Origin: an uncultured bacterium
GTDB lineage: Bacteria; Patescibacteriota; Microgenomatia; UBA1406; GWC2-37-13
Direction: 5' to 3'
DNA length: 11,749 nt
Assembly (NCBI GenBank): GCA_937914905.1
Contig: CALESU010000082.1
Span: 1-11,749 of the forward strand
Under the pieces are notes generated by a model, which saw only the letters and a program-made list of their open reading frames with translations, was not told the DNA's origin and made no database searches. Position numbers and translations under genes: made by a program. Each line of letters opens with the position of its first letter. Position 1 is the first letter of the stretch. Positions 6,902-11,749 of this stretch are shown piece after piece.

Positions 6902-7990
6902 CTACTTATTCAATAATACATCGAGAACGCGCTTTTCAAACACGGAATATGAAAAATTACTCGATACATAATCGCTCGCTTTTGAAATGATTGATTTTCG
7001 ATTTTGCGTGGCTTCATTCATTTTTTCGAATAGTTCAGTTTGTGAAGTAAAAAGATACCCTGTTTCACCGTCTTTGATAATTTCTTTCGGACCTCCTGCG
7101 CGGTATGCGAAGGTAAGACATCCCCGTGCCATGGCTTCAATTGGCGTGATTCCCAAATGCTCTGTTTGTTCGGGATGAATCGACTCATCAACTTCATAGC
7201 CGGCAAAGTGCCAATAATACTCAGACTGATCATACAGTTGCATGAGTTTTGAAAAGGGGATATTGACGTGAAATTCAATCTGAGGATTGTCGCCTGCCAT
7301 TTGTTGTAATGTCGTGAAATAATCCCTATCTACTTCCATAAGACTTCCTGCGAGGATAAGTTTATACGATGCAAATCGAGGGTTTTTTGTGATCAAATCT
7401 TTGAACCAAGAAATGGCGATATCTTGACGCTTTGAGTGTAAGTGGGGAAAAAATCTTCCTACAGAGAGAATGGTCTTTTGTTTTTGCGGTATTGGTTCAA
7501 AAAAATCAGCAGAGAGATAGGGGTAAATAATCTTTGAAGGAATTCCCAATTGTGTTAGTGCTTTTTGAGAAAACTGAGAAATCGTGATGAAGTCATAATT
7601 CCACAACTTCAGTTTATTAATAATATTCCTGGTATAAAGCTTTGGATCAGGGACCATGCAATACACTACATTTTTTTTTGCAGAAGAAAGAAAATAACTT
7701 CCATCAGTGACATAGAAAAACGCATCAAATGATTTGAGTTGTCGCAAAATGGCAAAGGTATTCCCCTTGGTAACAATATTTTTTTGGAATGTAAGATGGT
7801 GGAATTCGAGCTGTAATTTTTCAGTCATTTCTCGAGAAAGATCTTCATTCCAAAATATCGTCACTTCATAGCCTGCTCGGTCAAACACTTGAAGAATAGA
7901 GAGTATGAGTCTTTCCCCTCCGCCCATAATCGATAAATAGGGGTCATAGAGAGCTACTTTTTTCACTTTTTGAGGAGAGATATTTTTCAT
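6902..7990 (-). CDS. GT4-family glycosyltransferase (GT-B fold, ALG11-like motif layout)
   Basis: A 362-residue GT-B enzyme. The N-terminal Rossmann half starts at VKKVALYDPYLSIMGGGERL, with the Gly-rich loop and ER pair at 23-27. The C-terminal half begins near SVGRF (176-180). It carries the retaining-GT4 nucleotide-sugar motif E277-x7-E285 in EHLGITPIEAM, followed by AGGPKEII (298-305). GGER, SVGRF and EHxGIxxxEAM-GGPKxI in that order resemble ALG11-type mannosyltransferases, but the donor is unproven. It is probably cytosolic or membrane-peripheral and extends a lipid-linked chain. ATG 7990 overlaps the upstream GT2 gene by 47 bp; GTG 7966 is an alternative start that keeps all motifs. 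No Shine-Dalgarno is visible. An A9 run lies within codons 104-107. Confidence 0.93.
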   Translation of the reverse strand: MKNISPQKVKKVALYDPYLSIMGGGERLILSILQVFDRAGYEVTIFWNEDLSREMTEKLQLEFHHLTFQKNIVTKGNTFAILRQLKSFDAFFYVTDGSYFLSSAKKNVVYCMVPDPKLYTRNIINKLKLWNYDFITISQFSQKALTQLGIPSKIIYPYLSADFFEPIPQKQKTILSVGRFFPHLHSKRQDIAISWFKDLITKNPRFASYKLILAGSLMEVDRDYFTTLQQMAGDNPQIEFHVNIPFSKLMQLYDQSEYYWHFAGYEVDESIHPEQTEHLGITPIEAMARGCLTFAYRAGGPKEIIKDGETGYLFTSQTELFEKMNEATQNRKSIISKASDYVSSNFSYSVFEKRVLDVLLNK

Positions 7991-8744
7991 AGAGAAACAA
8001 GTATGTAATCGTTTTTGAATATGCTTGATAAATCCCTTCTAGTATACCAATTGGTCCATCCAAGAATCCTCGTTTCAATATCAACCTTCGATTGAGCTCT
8101 CCTAAAAACTTTCGAAAAAACGTACGAGTATTTACTGACTTTTTTGCATCGTAAAGGAGATCGGATTCTATATCTTCAAATACGAGAGTTTTATATACCA
8201 TTTCTTCAAGGTTCCCATGAAAATGATGCTCGAATGGATGGTCGAGTTGGCCACATAAACCATGAAACTGAGGTGTTGAATGAATTTGTTTGGGCCATTT
8301 GATAAGAGCTTCTTTTTTGAACAGTCGAAGTTGAAGGTCTGGCCACCATCCGCCATGCTTAAGCCATTTCCTGCCTCCAAACATATTTTTGCGAGGAACT
8401 CTATAGTGAGTGATAAGTTGTTCGTTATTGGTTGTTGGTTTCGAGATGATGTTGTTGATTTCACGAGCAAGCTTTTCTGTCATTCGTTCATCTGCATCAA
8501 GCAAAAATACCCATTCGGTTTGTGCTTGAGAGATCCCAAACTCGCGTGCAGGCTCAACGTAATGGGAAAAGGAGAATCTTCTTATGATCACGCTTTCTTT
8601 CTCAGCAATCGAAACCGTGTCATCCGTGCTGTCCATATCGATCACCACGATTGATTTTGTGAGAAGTTGAGCTGATTTGATACATGCCTCGATGTGCCGA
8701 GATTCATTGTGGGTGTGGATGATGATGGAGATTTCAGGCTTCAT
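7944..8744 (-). CDS. GT2-family glycosyltransferase (WaaE/KdtX-like)
   Basis: A 266-residue GT-A enzyme from the preferred start. It opens with PEISIIIHTHNES (N13-E14), then VVIDMDSTDDT (33-43) for nucleotide binding, LLDADE (81-86) as the DxD-type metal site, and VPRKNMFGGRKWLKHGGWWPD (116-136), which is the characteristic acceptor-side block of WaaE-like enzymes. WaaE acts in lipopolysaccharide core synthesis; here a different surface glycan is likely. An Asn/Thr/Gln-rich stretch (about 103-112) is inserted just before that block. The frame can be opened at TTG 8762, but ATG 8744 fits the family start better and cuts the overlap with the upstream gene from 29 to 11 bp. No Shine-Dalgarno is visible. 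It stops with TGA inside the start of the GT4 gene. Confidence 0.92.
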   Translation of the reverse strand: MKPEISIIIHTHNESRHIEACIKSAQLLTKSIVVIDMDSTDDTVSIAEKESVIIRRFSFSHYVEPAREFGISQAQTEWVFLLDADERMTEKLAREINNIISKPTTNNEQLITHYRVPRKNMFGGRKWLKHGGWWPDLQLRLFKKEALIKWPKQIHSTPQFHGLCGQLDHPFEHHFHGNLEEMVYKTLVFEDIESDLLYDAKKSVNTRTFFRKFLGELNRRLILKRGFLDGPIGILEGIYQAYSKTITYLFLYEKYLSSKSEKSSSL

Positions 8745-9858
8745 GTGAACTGCTTTTTTCAATATAGCTAATAAAGAGAATTATGAACAAGGGCAGAACT
8801 AAAACGAGATAACGTGTAAAAAATGGAACAAGTATATATGTCAAAATCAAACCTGCTGAAAGCGTAATGAGAAATAGGTATTTCGAGTTGTTGATAAAGT
8901 CTTTTCCATATTTTACTATATTCCCAACAACAAAAATGGTAAGGATAGGCCATAACAAACTCCATTCGCGAACTCTTTCCCAAACAGCACCTTGGTGCCA
9001 TCCTTTATTGTATCCCAAAATCAAAGTTGGAAAAATACTGCCATATACTGGAACCGCTTTTGACTCTGCATAAAAAGTCAGCATCCATTTATGAGCTTTT
9101 GCCAGATCAAGAAGATTGGAGCCCTGAAGAAAAAAAGAGAAATAGGTCGAAACATATACGATTCCTGCGACCCCTATGATGGGTAAAAGGTATAATGAAT
9201 GTCGACCTTTCACCAGAATGATCAATAACGAAATGAGAAGCACTATGCTCAATAAAGCGATTTTTACTGCGCTAAATGCCCCAAAAGAAACGCCAATGAT
9301 GCTTGCATAAATTAATTTCTTCCCCACTGTTTTTGATGAAAGGAATCGGATTGTTGCAATAATAAAAATAAGGAGAAATAGAAGTTGTGGAAGATCAAGA
9401 AGCGTGTGATAGCTTAAAGAGGACAGCAAAGGATCTGTCGCAAATAGCAATACAGCAATCATCTGCCAAATGGGATTTTTTATAAATTCTTTTGTGGCGA
9501 GGAAATATGCAATGCAGCACAAGATGAATAGTAAATAAGAAGCGATGTATGCATTCCCAAAGAACACTATCGAAGAGCCATAAATGAGCTTTCCCAAGGG
9601 AGGCACTTCAGGATTGATTTTGTAGTGAATACCCGTGGTCACGAGTTCATATCCCGCAACTTGATATAAAATCTCATCAGATATGGGATTTTTGCTTTCC
9701 GGTATTATCCATTGAGATTGATAATATTGGTTAAAGGATTTGTTCCTATCGAATGGCTCTTTATACAAAGTGCTCTGAAAGGTGTAAATGCTTGCTATCC
9801 AAGCGATCAAGGTAAAAGAAAAAACAAGTGTGAGTCGAAAGGTTATGGGAGATTTCAT
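8734..9858 (-). CDS. Short GT39-like (GT-C) membrane glycosyltransferase
   Basis: A 374-residue protein with roughly nine to ten membrane helices. The first hydrophobic segment (about 8-26) is followed by a long extracytoplasmic loop with DEILYQVAGYELVTTG (D61-E62) and NPEVPPLGKLIYG (82-94). This matches the 'DE...NPEHPPLGK' pattern of PMT/ArnT relatives, with Val in place of the usual His. The protein ends directly after the last helix, without the soluble C-terminal domain seen in its cluster neighbour at 4401-6029, and is shorter than most family members. It probably uses a polyprenyl-phosphate sugar; the acceptor is unknown. ATG 9858 overlaps the TGA of the upstream gene in an ATGA quartet, a classic sign of coupled translation. 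The tail overlaps the downstream GT2 gene. Confidence 0.82.
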   Translation of the reverse strand: MKSPITFRLTLVFSFTLIAWIASIYTFQSTLYKEPFDRNKSFNQYYQSQWIIPESKNPISDEILYQVAGYELVTTGIHYKINPEVPPLGKLIYGSSIVFFGNAYIASYLLFILCCIAYFLATKEFIKNPIWQMIAVLLFATDPLLSSLSYHTLLDLPQLLFLLIFIIATIRFLSSKTVGKKLIYASIIGVSFGAFSAVKIALLSIVLLISLLIILVKGRHSLYLLPIIGVAGIVYVSTYFSFFLQGSNLLDLAKAHKWMLTFYAESKAVPVYGSIFPTLILGYNKGWHQGAVWERVREWSLLWPILTIFVVGNIVKYGKDFINNSKYLFLITLSAGLILTYILVPFFTRYLVLVLPLFIILFISYIEKSSSHEA

Positions 9859-11546
9859 AAATCATAATCCATGAAACATGAATATCTGGGGTCATTTCCA
9901 ATTCTACCTTTGACTCCACGAGCTTCTTCTTCGCTCAAATTTTGAGAGTCTCTTACGCCATTTATTGCTGGATTGAGTTTTCTCTTTTGAACAGTGAGAG
10001 TCCCAAATTTCTTCTCTTGCACAATCTCAGAGACCTGATCCTCCATATACACCGTAGCTTTTAACGCTTCTTCGGGTATGCCCACTAATGGCTCTAGGAT
10101 GAGATATCTTGTTTCGACTTTTTGAGTATCGTAGGGGAGCATTCCTTTATTGATGTGCTGTGGCTGTCCAGACCAATACGGTGTAAAGTTATATTTTTTC
10201 CCATAAACCGTATAGAGAAAAGACCAGGTTGAGTTTACAAATAATGGATTAGTCAGAGCGCATATACTGAATGGTTTTCCAGCGCTTGATTGGTATGTAT
10301 AGTCAATTACGGATCTTTCATCTTTGAGAAGTAATGGAATAGCGGATAGCAAATTTACGCTTCGAAATTGTTCACGAACCAGTAATTGGATATTAGAAAT
10401 CAAAAAAACCATTATGAGTATGAAAGATAGGTATTTAAATCGAGTATGATAGATTTGATAAATACCAACTGCAAAAAGAAGAGTAACAGCTCCAAAAATC
10501 GTGGTACTTATTACAGGAACAGTCAATACTCCTGATCTAAATATAAATAACGGTGCGTTTGAAAAAACCCAAATTAACAAAAATATCACTTCCTTCCGTG
10601 GTTTTTGATATTTTATAGCAATACCAATAAAACTTACAAAAAATATAAGCGCTAAAATTGGTTGATATGAAAAAAAGGAATACTTAATCATTTCTACCAA
10701 CTTGTCCTGATAGAGAGAAAGGTGGCTTAATAAGCTAAAAGTATGGTCAGATTGCCCACTAAAATAACTCAGCAGAGCTTTTGTTGTTGCGAAGTTCCAC
10801 ATGAGCTCAGTCAGGAAAAAATTTGATATCAGGCAAAAAAGTAGCATTCCATTGAGAAGTAGAGACTTAATTGAAATTGATGGTCGAAAGACAAAATAAT
10901 AAATAAGATAAAATCCTCCCAGATATATGAGGTAAAAATTAAAGTGAATTGCTAGTCCCAAACCTATCACGCTCATTGTCAACCCCCACTTATTTGATTT
11001 AAATATATATAAGGCTAGTCCCAAGAAAAATATCATTGTCGCAAGACTCATTCCTGACGCATTGGAAATGTATCGAGAAAAAACAGCTTGCTCATATGAT
11101 ATCGACCATAAGAAAGCTGCAATTAATCCAATACTCTTATTGTTAAATAGCGCTTTGGCAAAATAATATAAGAGAATTGCACCTGACATATTGAAAAGAA
11201 TGAAGAAAAAAGCAACAAAGTTGGGGCTAAATCCACCTAAAGCATAGAGAGGTGCAAGTAGATAGTAATAAATGGGCCCATTGAAAACGCCAGGAATATC
11301 TGTTTCTGGACCTACTATTTTGAAATCTCCATTATGCACAATATTATAAATACGCTGAGCATCTCTCCCTTGGTCATAATGAAAATTTATGTTGTCTATA
11401 AGATTGGTTGTTCTGAGGATAAAGCCAATAAAAAGAATGCAAAGAAAGATAATTAATATTTTATTCTTTAAAAACGAATTTAGTAATCGTTTTTTAATCG
11501 AAAGACTTTCTGTTTGCTGTGGTATTTTTGTTTTTGACTTTTGCAT
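9855..11546 (-). CDS. GT39-like membrane glycosyltransferase with unusual C-terminal tail
   Basis: A 563-residue GT-C protein. After a basic, hydrophilic N-terminus (1-28) and a first helix (about 29-46) comes the catalytic loop NFHYDQGRDAQRIYN (54-68), with D58 and D62. FNGPIYYYLLAPLYALGG (88-105) follows; this is a DQGRD variant of the usual DEA signature. About ten more helices run to about residue 400, then a soluble domain to about 524. The last 39 residues (from NPAINGVRDSQ) are polar and do not look like part of the family fold. It probably transfers a sugar from a lipid carrier outside the membrane. ATG 11546 lies 9 bp after the stop of the upstream partial gene, with no Shine-Dalgarno. 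Base composition is visibly more AT-rich than the rest: bases 10861-11040 count to 31% GC, against 44% in a dnaG sample of equal length. Confidence 0.85.
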   Translation of the reverse strand: MQKSKTKIPQQTESLSIKKRLLNSFLKNKILIIFLCILFIGFILRTTNLIDNINFHYDQGRDAQRIYNIVHNGDFKIVGPETDIPGVFNGPIYYYLLAPLYALGGFSPNFVAFFFILFNMSGAILLYYFAKALFNNKSIGLIAAFLWSISYEQAVFSRYISNASGMSLATMIFFLGLALYIFKSNKWGLTMSVIGLGLAIHFNFYLIYLGGFYLIYYFVFRPSISIKSLLLNGMLLFCLISNFFLTELMWNFATTKALLSYFSGQSDHTFSLLSHLSLYQDKLVEMIKYSFFSYQPILALIFFVSFIGIAIKYQKPRKEVIFLLIWVFSNAPLFIFRSGVLTVPVISTTIFGAVTLLFAVGIYQIYHTRFKYLSFILIMVFLISNIQLLVREQFRSVNLLSAIPLLLKDERSVIDYTYQSSAGKPFSICALTNPLFVNSTWSFLYTVYGKKYNFTPYWSGQPQHINKGMLPYDTQKVETRYLILEPLVGIPEEALKATVYMEDQVSEIVQEKKFGTLTVQKRKLNPAINGVRDSQNLSEEEARGVKGRIGNDPRYSCFMDYDL

Positions 11547-11555
11547 ATGCGAGAA

Positions 11556-11749
11556 TTATTTTTTTATATTTAAAACAACATTTTTTACTTCAATATCCCA
11601 AATGAGACTTGATTGAGCAACCGTACTTGCTTTTGGGATATTGTCATCAATCCATTTTTGTTTTCGTTCTGCATAATCATCTTTTTCCAAAATAATCCAA
11701 CATTTTCCATTAACCCAATCTGTTTCCGGTATAGTCTCTTTATTTTTAT
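11556..11749 (-). CDS. C-terminal fragment of an unidentified protein (runs off right edge)
   Basis: The minus frame entering from the right edge gives 63 residues ending in TAA at 11558-11556. It reads WVNGKCWIILEKDDYAERKQK, then KWIDDNIPKASTVAQSSLIW and a short Val/Ile/Lys-rich end. The alternating hydrophobic pattern suggests a terminal beta-strand. The other two minus frames are less convincing: one has stops and the other gives an unusual composition. The fragment lies 9 bp upstream of the GT39-like gene on the same strand, so it belongs to the same operon. Its look is compatible with the soluble C-terminal domain of another GT39-type transferase, but 63 residues are too few to name it. 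Confidence 0.65.
   Translation of the reverse strand, partial: KNKETIPETDWVNGKCWIILEKDDYAERKQKWIDDNIPKASTVAQSSLIWDIEVKNVVLNIKK

Noticed and set aside
8168..8654. Open frames on both strands overlapping the WaaE-like gene
   Set aside because: They fall in the coding region of a clear GT2 enzyme and show no independent features; the NQQPITNN stretch is just the repeat-like tract read in another frame.
1..11749. Recoded UGA (genetic code 25 or 4)
   Set aside because: Several genes end in TGA at the expected family lengths, Trp is encoded by TGG, and no gene needs TGA read-through.
1..11749. CRISPR array, tRNA or rRNA genes, transposase or insertion sequence
   Set aside because: No spaced direct repeats, cloverleaf or rRNA-like segments, or transposase motifs were seen on either strand; nearly all bases are in assigned genes.

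Overview
This window most likely comes from a small-genome bacterium of the Candidate Phyla Radiation (Patescibacteria). A Microgenomates-like lineage is my best guess. This is inferred from a compact sigma-70 factor next to dnaG without rpsU, a dense run of GT39-type membrane glycosyltransferases, very tight or overlapping genes, moderate-to-low GC, and almost no Shine-Dalgarno sequences. The standard genetic code applies: rpoD and three glycosyltransferase genes end in TGA and no in-frame TGA is read through.

Layout. Bases 1-706 (minus, running off the left edge) hold the N-terminal part of a PilM/FtsA-like ASKHA-fold protein. It diverges from dnaG (753-2507, plus), and the 46-bp gap contains an ATTATAAT palindrome that supplies overlapping -10 boxes on both strands. 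dnaG is followed by the primary sigma factor gene (2590-3699), which has its own promoter-like sequence and the only convincing ribosome binding site in the window. Next comes a CPBP-family intramembrane protease gene (3754-4425), whose promoter would start transcription almost at the ATG.

From 4401 to the right edge all genes are on the minus strand and form one cluster of seven genes, read right to left: a partial C-terminus of unknown type, a GT39-like membrane transferase, a shorter GT39-like membrane transferase, a WaaE-like GT2 enzyme, a GT4 enzyme with an ALG11-like motif layout, a GT2 enzyme with a rhamnosyltransferase-like layout, and a final GT39-like membrane transferase. Most neighbours overlap (4 to 47 bp); the rest are separated by 4 and 9 bp. 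The last gene runs 25 bp into the 3' end of the convergent CPBP gene.

How it fits together. The left half is a replication-initiation/transcription module. The right half looks like a cell-surface glycan or glycoprotein pathway: cytosolic GT2 and GT4 enzymes would build a lipid-linked sugar chain, and GT-C membrane enzymes would transfer sugars from lipid-phosphate donors on the outer face of the membrane. Substrates cannot be read from the sequence. There are no tRNA or rRNA genes, CRISPR arrays, insertion sequences, or gene-free stretches over 300 bases. I found no clear undescribed system. The most interesting points are the promoter architecture and the unusual peptide segments in two glycosyltransferases.
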